Of a stretch of 64,000 bases of DNA, positions 19,796 through 28,122 are shown piece after piece. Origin of the DNA: Flavobacterium succinicans (GTDB lineage: Bacteria > Bacteroidota > Bacteroidia > Flavobacteriales > Flavobacteriaceae). The notes beneath the pieces are model-generated. The model worked only from the letters and a program-made list of their open reading frames with translations, made no database searches and was not told the DNA's origin. The stretch's first letter is position 1, and every line of letters starts with the position of its first letter. Where the stretch lies: contig NZ_JMTM01000035.1 in assembly GCF_001662485.1 (NCBI RefSeq), forward strand, positions 62,001 through 126,000, in the 5' to 3' direction. The position numbers and the translations under genes were made by a program.

Positions 19796-21040
19796 ATGAA
19801 CACATCAGTATCAATTCTCTTCTACATCAAGAGAGCAAAAGCCAACAATTTAGGGGTTTGTCCTATCTACACTAGAGTTACTGTCAATACCAAACGTTTT
19901 GAGTTTAGCACCAACAAATATATCAATCCTGATAAATGGTCCTCAGAAGGCAGCAAAGTAAAAGGTTCCACAGAAGAAGCTAGAACAATCAATAGTCATC
20001 TTGATTACTTAAAAAGTCAAGTTTTAGAAGCTGAGAAGAAACTTTTCAAAAAAGACATCAGTTTAAATTCAGAAAATCTAAAGAATGAATTGTTTGGTCT
20101 ATCAGAAACCAAGCGTATGCTTGTTCCCATCTTCCAAGACCACAACAACAAAATAAAGGAATTAGTTGGAAAAGAATACGCTCCAGGAACATTAGAACGC
20201 TACACTACTTCACTCAAGCATACTATTGAGTTTATGCAATGGAAATACAACGTTTCAGATATCGATATTACAAAGATTGATCATGCCTTTATAACCGATT
20301 ACGAGTTTTGGTTGAGAAGTGTTAGAAACTGTGCTAATAACACAGCAGTTAAGTACCTTAAAAACTTCAATAAAATAATTAAGCTTTGTTTGGCCAATGA
20401 CTGGCTAGATAAAAACCCATTTGCAAACTATAAGTCAAAAGTCAAAGAAGTTGATCGAGTTTATTTAACAGAAAATGAAATTCAAAGCATAATTGAAAAA
20501 AATTTCAAAACAGAAAGACTATCTCTGGTTCGCGATATCTTCCTTTTCAGTTGCTTTACTGGTTTGGCATACATTGATGTCAAAAACCTAACAAAATCCC
20601 ATATAAGCTTCGGTATTGATGGCGAGAAATGGATATTCACTCACAGACAAAAAACAGAAAGTGCTTCCAAAATCCCAATCCTTCCAGTTACACAAATGAT
20701 AATCGATAAATATGAAAATCATCCACAATGTAACAACGAGGATAAACTACTACCTATTCTATCAAACCAAAAAATGAACGCTTATTTAAAAGAAATAGCT
20801 GGAGTTTGTGAAATTGAAAAAGAACTTACATTTCACATTGCTAGACATACTTTTGCAACAACAGTAACACTTACTAATGGAGTTCCTATCGAAAGCGTAA
20901 GTAAAATGTTAGGTCATAAAAACTTGAGAACTACTCAACATTATGCTAAAGTGCTGGACAGAAAAGTGAGTGAAGATATGAAAATATTAAAAAATAAATT
21001 TGTGGGAAATATAAAGGCACCTAAAAAAAATGTAATATAA
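19796..21040 (+). CDS. int: tyrosine recombinase / integrase of the island
   Basis: 414 residues: an arm-binding domain (about 5-90), a SAM-like core-binding domain (about 110-210) and the catalytic domain (about 220-400). Catalytic residues visible are H347-x-x-R350 in HIARHTFATT, H374 in LGHKN and the nucleophile Y383 in TQHYAKV. Box I reads SCFTGLAYIDV with alanine where classical integrases have arginine, a substitution also known for IntDOT of Bacteroides conjugative transposons. Its place 260 bases from the tRNA-embedded attL shows it drives integration and excision of this island. Confidence 0.93.
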   Translation: MNTSVSILFYIKRAKANNLGVCPIYTRVTVNTKRFEFSTNKYINPDKWSSEGSKVKGSTEEARTINSHLDYLKSQVLEAEKKLFKKDISLNSENLKNELFGLSETKRMLVPIFQDHNNKIKELVGKEYAPGTLERYTTSLKHTIEFMQWKYNVSDIDITKIDHAFITDYEFWLRSVRNCANNTAVKYLKNFNKIIKLCLANDWLDKNPFANYKSKVKEVDRVYLTENEIQSIIEKNFKTERLSLVRDIFLFSCFTGLAYIDVKNLTKSHISFGIDGEKWIFTHRQKTESASKIPILPVTQMIIDKYENHPQCNNEDKLLPILSNQKMNAYLKEIAGVCEIEKELTFHIARHTFATTVTLTNGVPIESVSKMLGHKNLRTTQHYAKVLDRKVSEDMKILKNKFVGNIKAPKKNVI

Positions 21041-21062
21041 GAATTTGTTTTAAAAATATTTT

Positions 21063-21070
21063 TATCTTTG
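21063..21070 (+). promoter_or_regulatory. -7 promoter element before the metal-resistance operon
   Basis: TATCTTTG matches TAnnTTTG and a TTTG lies at 21044-21047, but the spacer is only 15 bases. It ends 5 bases before the GTG start, which would make the first mRNA nearly leaderless. Confidence 0.35.
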
Positions 21071-21075
21071 TATTC

Positions 21076-21408
21076 GTGAAACTTTTAAATTACATATTAT
21101 CAATCTATCTAATTGCACTATCATGCTTGCCTTGTGCAGATATGGAAGTAAGTAGTGCAGCACACAAAGCTGTTGAGATTTCAGATAATCATGATGAAAA
21201 ATCTCATAATCACGATAAAGAAAATGATTTATGTTCGCCTTTTTGCAACTGCAACTGTTGTGGCTCACAAATAGTGAGTTATTTTAAGATTACTACTTTT
21301 AGTTTTACACCAATTACAAAGAGTATAAAAACGCAATTACCGTCCTATACCTCTATAGTTACTTCTAATTTCTACGGAAGTATTTGGCAACCACCGCAAA
21401 TAGCATAA
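21076..21408 (+). CDS. small exported protein, DUF6660-like, of metal-resistance operons
   Basis: 110 residues from a GTG start; a signal peptide (about 1-20, LLNYILSIYLIALSCLPC) is followed by a His/Asp/Cys-rich segment (DNHDEKSHNHDKEN, then CSPFCNCNCCGS) able to bind metal ions. In Bacteroidota, proteins of this type precede czc/cus efflux genes; I suggest a periplasmic metal-binding or sensing role. It lies about 100 bases upstream of the RND pump and probably starts its operon. Confidence 0.7.
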   Translation: MKLLNYILSIYLIALSCLPCADMEVSSAAHKAVEISDNHDEKSHNHDKENDLCSPFCNCNCCGSQIVSYFKITTFSFTPITKSIKTQLPSYTSIVTSNFYGSIWQPPQIA

Positions 21409-21505
21409 TGAAGCCCGAGTAATTTCGGGTTAGAAACTTGTGAACTTTTCACAAATAATAGCAAAAGAAATTTTGCTAATCTTCTAATTCATTATACTAT
21501 TTTCA

Positions 21506-24500
21506 ATGTTAGACAAAATAATACAGTTCAGTATCAAGAACAAGTTTATAATACTATTATTTACTTTAGTTCTAGTAGCTTGGGGAAGCTATTCTATCAA
21601 ACAATTACCTCTCGATGCGTTACCCGATGTAACCAATAATCAAGTACAAATAATTACTACTGCTCCAACTTTAGCCAGTCAAGAAGTAGAGCAATTAATA
21701 ACTTACCCTCTAGAACAATCAGTAAAAACCATTCCAAAAGTAATCGAGTTACGAAGTATTTCTCGTTTCGGGCTTTCAGTAGTAACCGTTGTTTTCAAAG
21801 ACGATGTAGATATTTTTTGGGCAAGAGAACAAATATTCCAACGGCTTCAAGAAGCAAAAGAAAATATCCCTGCCTATGCTGGTACTCCAGGTTTAGCACC
21901 AATTTCAACAGGTTTAGGCGAGATTTATCAGTATGATGTCTATGCCAAAAAAGGATATGAAGACAAATACGATGCAATCAAATTAAGAACTATTCAAGAT
22001 TGGATTATCATACCGCAATTACAAGGTATAGAAGGTGTTGCCGAAGTCAGCACTTGGGGTGGAAAACTAAAACAATATGAAATCGCAGTCAATCCAAACA
22101 CATTAAACAGTTTGGGTGTAACCATTACCGAAATCTTCGAAGCTTTAGAAAAAAACAATCAAAATACAGGTGGTGCTTATATCGAAAAAGACCAATACGC
22201 TTACTTCATTCGTGGGGTTGGTATGGCTACAGGCATTAAAGATTTAGAAAATGTAGTAGTCAAAAACAGAAATGGCGCACCGGTTTTAGTTCGTGATGTC
22301 GCTACTGTTCGAGAAGGAATTGCATTGCGTTATGGAGCATCAACCAAAGACGGAAAAGGCGAAATTGTTTGCGGTTTAGCACTAATGTTAAAAGGCGAAA
22401 ACTCAAGTGCGGTGGTTGATAGGGTTAAAGAAAAAATGGCACAAATCAATAAAACCTTACCCGAAGGAGTGGTTGCAGAAGCATTCATTGACAGAGGTAA
22501 ACTTGTAGATAACGCTATAGGAACAGTTACTAAAAACCTTTTGGAAGGTGCATTAATAGTGATTTTTGTACTGATATTATTTCTAGGAAATCTTCGTGCC
22601 GGATTAATTGTAGCATCGGTAATTCCATTATCAATGCTTTTTGCAGTAATCTTAATGAACCATTTTGGAGTAAGCGGAAACCTAATGAGTTTAGGAGCAA
22701 TCGATTTTGGTATTATTGTCGATGGTGCAGTAATTATTGTTGAAGCCACGATGCACCATTTACAAAAACTCAAAAGGCAAAAGAACTTAACCCAGTCCGA
22801 AATGGATAGCGAAGTATATAAATCGGCTTCAAAAATTCGTAATAGTGCAGCATTCGGAGAAATCATAATCTTAATCGTTTACTTGCCAATCCTTGCATTA
22901 GTAGGAACAGAAGGAAAAATGTTCAAACCAATGGCAATGACAGTAGGTTTTGCGGTTATTGGAGCGTTTATACTTTCTTTGACTTATGTACCAATGATGA
23001 GTGCGATGTTCTTATCAAAAAACACCGAACACAAAACTAATTTTAGTGATAAAATGATGGCGTGGTTTGAAAAAATCTACACACCATTTTTAGACCGAGC
23101 ATTACGATTTAAAAAAGCAGTTCTAGGCATTTCGTTAGCAATGTTTGTCTTTGCCATAGTTGTTTTTCAAAATATGGGCGGAGAGTTCATTCCAACTATC
23201 GAAGAAGGTGATTTAGCAATCAATGCGACCATTATGACCGGAAGTTCGCTATCCCAAATGGTAGAAACAACAACCAAATACGAAAAAATCTTAAAAGCAA
23301 AATTTCCTGAAATCAAAACTATTGTTACAAAAATTGGAAGTGGAGAAATCCCAACCGACCCAATGCCAATAGAGAGTGGCGATTTGATTATTGTTTTAAA
23401 AGATAAAGACGAATGGACATCTGCTGATAATTGGGAGGATTTAGCCAACTTAATGAAAGAAGAAATGGAAGCCATTCCTGGTGCAAACATCGAAATTTCG
23501 CAACCCATTCAAATGCGTTTCAACGAATTAATGACAGGAAGCCGAAGCGATATTGCCATTAAAATTTTTGGCGATGATTTAGAAGTTTTAGATACAAAAG
23601 CCAAAGAATTGATTTCTAAAATAAATAGTATTGAAGGTATTGGTGATTTAAAAGCCGATAAAGTAACAGGACTTCCTCAAATCACAGTCAAATACGATTA
23701 TAATAAAATTGCTTTGTATGGTTTAAATATTGCCGACATCAATCAAATTATACGTTCTTCTTTTGCAGGCGAAAGCGCAGGTAAAATTTACGAAGAAAGC
23801 AAGCGTTTTGATGTAGTCGTTCGTTTAAACAAAGACAATCGTAGTGACATTACAGATGTTAGCAATTTGTTTATTCCATTACCAAATGGGCAACAAGTAC
23901 CACTTTCTCAAGTAGCCTCTATTAATTACGAACAAGGTCCGGTTCAAGTTTCTCGTGAAAACGGAAAACGTCGAATTACAATAGGTTTAAATGTTCGTGG
24001 TCGAGATGTAAAAAGCGTGGTCGAAGAAATCCAACAAAAATTAGATAAAAGCTTCAAACTTCCGGCTGGTTATTATGTAACTTATGGTGGTCAATTTGAA
24101 AACTTGGTTGAAGCTAATAAACGCCTTTCTGTTGCGTTACCAATCGCATTAGGATTAATTATGGTGTTGTTGTTTTTTACATTCAACAGTATGAAACAAG
24201 CGGCGTTAATTTTTACAGCCATTCCATTATCAGCAATCGGTGGTGTTTTTGCACTATGGTTGAGAGGAATGCCATTTAGTATTTCGGCTGGTATTGGATT
24301 TATTGCTTTGTTTGGAATAGCAGTACTAAACGGAATTGTACTAATCTCCTATTTCAACCAACTGAAATCAGAAGGGATAACCGACCCATTACAACGCGTT
24401 TTAATAGGCACAAAAACCAGACTTAGACCAGTATTAATGACTGCTGCGGTAGCTTCATTAGGATTTTTGCCTATGGCATTATCAACTAGTGGCGGAGCTG

Positions 24501-25822
24501 AAGTGCAAAAACCATTAGCAACAGTAGTTATTGGCGGATTAGTTTCTGCAACATTACTAACCTTAATCGTTTTACCAATTTTGTATTTACTTTTTGAAAA
24601 AGGAATTAAAAGAAGAAAAAAAATGTCAAATCCAATTGTAACAATACTCGTTTTATTGATTAGCTCGTTTTCATTTGCTCAAAACAGCCAAACAATTACT
24701 TTAGAAAAAGCCATTGAAAAAGCAAAGGCAAATAACATCGATTTAAAAATTGCTGATAAAGAAATTGAAAAGCAAACCGTTCTCAAGAAAACGGCTTTTC
24801 AAGTAGATCCTTTGCAAGTGCAATACCAAGGCGGACAATTCAATAGTGTTGATTATGACCACAACGTTTCTATTCAACAATACTTTCCTATTGGTAAAAT
24901 CACAAAAGCCAATCGCCAACTGCAAGAGGAATTAGCCAAATTGGCTGAAAAACGAAAAGCATTAACAGAATATGAAATTGAAAAAGCGGTAACATTAGCC
25001 TACTATCAATATTTATATGGAGTTTCTATTCAAAAGTTAAATAATGAGTTGTTCGAGATTTATGCTAAATTCCTAAAAAATGCAGAGCTTCGTTTTCAAA
25101 CCGGAGAAAGTGGCAACATTGAAGTCATAAGTGCCAAAGCCAAATCGAAAGAAATCGAAACCCAAAAAGCACAGTTAGAATATGACTTGGTGGTTTATCA
25201 AAAGCAATTGCAATATTTCATTCAAACAGATGAAAATATAGTGCCTGATGTCAATTCACCTATGCAATATGCTAATCCAACAGATTTAAATAATACTAAA
25301 GTAGAAGGATTAGTAAACGATTATTACACACAGCAAATTTCAGTTTATCAAAAAGAAGCCAATACATTTAAAGCCATGCGAACGCCAAAATTAGGTCTAG
25401 GTTATTTTGGTCAAACAATCGATACCAAATCCTATTTTCAAGGTTTTACAGCAGGTTTACAAATTCCATTATTTGGTGGTGCAAATACCGCAAAAGCCAA
25501 AGCATCACAAATAAGTGTATCGCAATCACAGTTAGAATTAGATAAAAGCAAACTGACCTTAAAATTGCAAAAAGAGGAATTACAGAACGAGTTCGAAAAA
25601 CAGAAAAAAGCGCTTGTTTATTACCAAAACGAAGGATTGCAATATGCCGAGCAAATTATTACAACGGCTCAGAAAAGTTATGCCAATGGCGATATGAGTT
25701 ACTGGTCGTACATCAGTTTTTTAAACCAAGCCATTGACATCAAAAAACAAAATGCCGAAGCAGTGAATTCTTATAATCAAAGCGCAATCCAATTGCAATT
25801 TCCATCTTTCAACAACAATTAA
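21506..25822 (+). CDS. czcA: CzcA/CusA-type heavy-metal RND pump fused to a TolC-like outer-membrane channel
   Basis: 1438 residues. Residues 1-1039 form a complete heavy-metal RND transporter: 12 membrane helices, two large periplasmic loops, and DFGIIVDGAVIIVE in helix 4, the CzcA-type motif for divalent cations rather than the CusA type. Residues 1040-1438 form an outer-membrane efflux protein (CzcC/TolC-like) with coiled-coil helices. At the junction an internal signal-peptide-like segment, PIVTILVLLISSFSFAQ, follows a basic stretch and an in-frame ATG (24623). Cleavage there or internal translation start could release a separate channel. The adaptor gene follows 11 bases later. Substrates are probably Zn, Cd or Co. 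Confidence 0.9.
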   Translation: MLDKIIQFSIKNKFIILLFTLVLVAWGSYSIKQLPLDALPDVTNNQVQIITTAPTLASQEVEQLITYPLEQSVKTIPKVIELRSISRFGLSVVTVVFKDDVDIFWAREQIFQRLQEAKENIPAYAGTPGLAPISTGLGEIYQYDVYAKKGYEDKYDAIKLRTIQDWIIIPQLQGIEGVAEVSTWGGKLKQYEIAVNPNTLNSLGVTITEIFEALEKNNQNTGGAYIEKDQYAYFIRGVGMATGIKDLENVVVKNRNGAPVLVRDVATVREGIALRYGASTKDGKGEIVCGLALMLKGENSSAVVDRVKEKMAQINKTLPEGVVAEAFIDRGKLVDNAIGTVTKNLLEGALIVIFVLILFLGNLRAGLIVASVIPLSMLFAVILMNHFGVSGNLMSLGAIDFGIIVDGAVIIVEATMHHLQKLKRQKNLTQSEMDSEVYKSASKIRNSAAFGEIIILIVYLPILALVGTEGKMFKPMAMTVGFAVIGAFILSLTYVPMMSAMFLSKNTEHKTNFSDKMMAWFEKIYTPFLDRALRFKKAVLGISLAMFVFAIVVFQNMGGEFIPTIEEGDLAINATIMTGSSLSQMVETTTKYEKILKAKFPEIKTIVTKIGSGEIPTDPMPIESGDLIIVLKDKDEWTSADNWEDLANLMKEEMEAIPGANIEISQPIQMRFNELMTGSRSDIAIKIFGDDLEVLDTKAKELISKINSIEGIGDLKADKVTGLPQITVKYDYNKIALYGLNIADINQIIRSSFAGESAGKIYEESKRFDVVVRLNKDNRSDITDVSNLFIPLPNGQQVPLSQVASINYEQGPVQVSRENGKRRITIGLNVRGRDVKSVVEEIQQKLDKSFKLPAGYYVTYGGQFENLVEANKRLSVALPIALGLIMVLLFFTFNSMKQAALIFTAIPLSAIGGVFALWLRGMPFSISAGIGFIALFGIAVLNGIVLISYFNQLKSEGITDPLQRVLIGTKTRLRPVLMTAAVASLGFLPMALSTSGGAEVQKPLATVVIGGLVSATLLTLIVLPILYLLFEKGIKRRKKMSNPIVTILVLLISSFSFAQNSQTITLEKAIEKAKANNIDLKIADKEIEKQTVLKKTAFQVDPLQVQYQGGQFNSVDYDHNVSIQQYFPIGKITKANRQLQEELAKLAEKRKALTEYEIEKAVTLAYYQYLYGVSIQKLNNELFEIYAKFLKNAELRFQTGESGNIEVISAKAKSKEIETQKAQLEYDLVVYQKQLQYFIQTDENIVPDVNSPMQYANPTDLNNTKVEGLVNDYYTQQISVYQKEANTFKAMRTPKLGLGYFGQTIDTKSYFQGFTAGLQIPLFGGANTAKAKASQISVSQSQLELDKSKLTLKLQKEELQNEFEKQKKALVYYQNEGLQYAEQIITTAQKSYANGDMSYWSYISFLNQAIDIKKQNAEAVNSYNQSAIQLQFPSFNNN

Positions 25823-25833
25823 TATTCCATTAT

Positions 25834-27102
25834 ATGAAAAATATTTTTTTAAAACCAAATTATAATCGAAGTTCATACTTCAACCTCTTTATTCTATTTT
25901 CTATTCTCTTTACTCTAAATTCTTGTGGAGAAAAGAAAACCGAAGAAACCCACGAAGAAGAAAAATCAGAAACCGAAGTTGCCTTGACAGAAGGGCAATT
26001 TAAAACTATTGGTATCGAAACAGGCGGTATCGAAATGAAAAACCTAAATACGGTAATCAAAGCCAATGGTTATACAGCAGTTCCACCACAAAACATGGCT
26101 AATATTTCAACCTTAATTGGTGGTGTTGTTAAAGATATTTATGTGTTAGAAGGCACATTTGTTTCAAAAGGCAAAATATTGGCAACCATCCAAAACCTTG
26201 AAGTTACAGAAATGCAGGAAGATTATAATTCTGCTATTGCAAACATCGAATACCTGCAATTAGAATACAATCGTCAGAAAACATTGAGCGATGAGAATGT
26301 AAATCCTCGTAAAACATTTCAGGAAGTAAAATCAAAATTAGCAGTAGAGAGAGCCAGAGCGCAAGCGGCAAAAAACAAACTACAAGCATTAAATGTTAGT
26401 TTAACCGGAAACACTTCGCTAATTCCTATTGTTTCGCCAATAAGCGGCTATGTGGGTAAAATTAGCATAACAAAAGGAGCATTTGCAGAAACAGGCGTAA
26501 CACTTTTTGAAGTGGTCGATAATAGCCAAATGCACTTAGACTTAAATGTGTTTGAAAAAGATTTAGGCAAAATTTCCGTAGGTCAAGAAGTCGATTTTGT
26601 ATTAACCAATCAGTCCAACAAATCAATACGAGGGAAAATATTTGGCATCAATAAATCATTTTCCAACGAAAGCAAAACAGTTGCGGTTCATGCCAAAATC
26701 AATCCAAGCGATGCCAAAGATTTAATTTCCGGAATGTATGTAGCTGCCAATATCAATATCACCAATCAAACCGTTCAGGCACTTCCAAAAGATGCAATTG
26801 TTAGAAATGGCGATAAATATTACATTTACATTCAAGAAGAGCACCAACAAGAAGCTCCAAAAGTAAAAGAAGAAGAGCATCAACATAAAGAAGGAGAAGA
26901 ACATTCAGAACACGCTGAAGGCAAAGAAGAAGGACACAATGAAGTGCACTTCAAAGCAATCGAAGTGGTTCCTGGAACTACTGATTTAGGTTACACCGAA
27001 ATAAAATTAGTCGAAGAAATTCCTGCCGATGCGAAAATTGTTATAAAAGGTGCTTTTTACTTACTAGCAACTTCAAAAGGTGGCGGAGAACACGAACATT
27101 AA
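25834..27102 (+). CDS. czcB: RND periplasmic adaptor (CzcB-like) lipoprotein
   Basis: 422 residues. A lipobox, FTLNSC, puts the lipidated cysteine at residue 31. Then come a barrel-sandwich/lipoyl hybrid (about 75-215, with PPQNMANISTLIGGVVKDI), a coiled-coil hairpin (about 125-175) and a beta-barrel domain (about 220-300). Near the C-terminus a His/Glu-rich loop (about 332-370, EEHQHKEGEEHSEHAEGKEE) could buffer or present metal. It links the inner-membrane pump to the outer-membrane channel encoded just upstream. Confidence 0.92.
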   Translation: MKNIFLKPNYNRSSYFNLFILFSILFTLNSCGEKKTEETHEEEKSETEVALTEGQFKTIGIETGGIEMKNLNTVIKANGYTAVPPQNMANISTLIGGVVKDIYVLEGTFVSKGKILATIQNLEVTEMQEDYNSAIANIEYLQLEYNRQKTLSDENVNPRKTFQEVKSKLAVERARAQAAKNKLQALNVSLTGNTSLIPIVSPISGYVGKISITKGAFAETGVTLFEVVDNSQMHLDLNVFEKDLGKISVGQEVDFVLTNQSNKSIRGKIFGINKSFSNESKTVAVHAKINPSDAKDLISGMYVAANINITNQTVQALPKDAIVRNGDKYYIYIQEEHQQEAPKVKEEEHQHKEGEEHSEHAEGKEEGHNEVHFKAIEVVPGTTDLGYTEIKLVEEIPADAKIVIKGAFYLLATSKGGGEHEH

Positions 27103-27133
27103 AAATAAATTATTAATCATTAAATAAAATCAA

Positions 27134-27490
27134 ATGAAAAATTCAATTTTAAAATCAATCTTTTTTTTAACACTATTATTTTTTACAAGCAATACTGCTT
27201 CTGCACAAAAAGCCAATCAAAAAGCTGTAATCAAAACTTTTTTACATTGTGATCATTGTAAAGAATGTGAAACTTGTGGTTTAAAATTCAAAACTGAAAT
27301 GCTCAAAATTAAAGGTTTAAAAATGTATGAGCTTGACGATAAAGCAATGACATTTACAGTGTATTATAATGCAAAGAAAACAACCTTACAGACCATTAAA
27401 GAAGGTATTTCTAAATTAGGATACGATGCAGATGAAGTAAAAGCCGATCCAAAAGCGTATGAAAATTTAGATGGATGTTGTAAAGCGTAA
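27134..27490 (+). CDS. periplasmic heavy-metal-associated (HMA) domain protein
   Basis: 118 residues with a signal peptide ending SNTASAQ (about residue 25) and one HMA-like ferredoxin fold. The metal loop is expanded, HCDHCKECETCG, with four cysteines and two histidines instead of the usual CxxC, and the C-terminus adds DGCCKA. It probably binds Zn/Cd or another soft metal in the periplasm for the neighbouring pump. Confidence 0.85.
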   Translation: MKNSILKSIFFLTLLFFTSNTASAQKANQKAVIKTFLHCDHCKECETCGLKFKTEMLKIKGLKMYELDDKAMTFTVYYNAKKTTLQTIKEGISKLGYDADEVKADPKAYENLDGCCKA

Positions 27491-27495
27491 TCCAA

Positions 27496-28122
27496 ATGGA
27501 AAACAAAAAATCACATTGGGAAAATGTTTTTGCAACCAAAAATCCTAATGAAGTAAGTTGGACACAAAAATATCCAAAAACTTCAATGGAGTATTTAAAA
27601 AATGTAAACCTATCAAAAACTGCCAATATAATTGATATTGGCGGTGGCGATAGCAATTTTGTGGATGCCTTATTAGAAAAAGGATATCAAAATATTTGGG
27701 TATTGGACATCTCTGAATTTGCTTTAGAAAGAGCCAAAAAACGTTTAGGAGATAAAGCCGATTTAATACATTGGATTGTTTCTGATATCACAGAATTTAA
27801 TCCCGAAGTCAAGTTTGATTTTTGGCACGACAGGGCTGTTTTTCATTTTCTAACAGGAGAAGAAAGTATAAGGAAATATGTTACAATCGTTAGTAATGCT
27901 ATAGCTCAAAATGGAAATTTTCTATTAGGTACTTTTTCAGAAAATGGTCCTTTAAAATGTAGTGGATTGGAAATAAAACAATATTCAGAAAATTCGATGA
28001 AACAAACTTTTATAGAAAATTTTGAAGCAATAAAATGTTTTACAGAAAACCATACCACACCATTTGATACCATCCAGAACTTTCAATTTTGTGGATTTAA
28101 AAAAAATAGAAATGGAACATAA
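27496..28122 (+). CDS. class I SAM-dependent methyltransferase
   Basis: 208 residues. Motif I is IIDIGGGDSNFVDALL (about 47-62), with acidic motif II VLDIS (about 74-78) and D-I-T in post-I. The pattern resembles TehB/thiopurine-type small-molecule methyltransferases, which detoxify tellurite, selenite or thiol compounds in other bacteria; the substrate here is unknown. It sits inside the metal-resistance operon and its stop codon overlaps the start of the P-type ATPase gene by 11 bases, indicating coupled translation. Confidence 0.85.
   Translation: MENKKSHWENVFATKNPNEVSWTQKYPKTSMEYLKNVNLSKTANIIDIGGGDSNFVDALLEKGYQNIWVLDISEFALERAKKRLGDKADLIHWIVSDITEFNPEVKFDFWHDRAVFHFLTGEESIRKYVTIVSNAIAQNGNFLLGTFSENGPLKCSGLEIKQYSENSMKQTFIENFEAIKCFTENHTTPFDTIQNFQFCGFKKNRNGT

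Noticed and set aside
27496..28122. Methyltransferase as a specific arsenite or tellurite detoxification enzyme
   Set aside because: The motifs show only a general class I fold; the substrate cannot be assigned.
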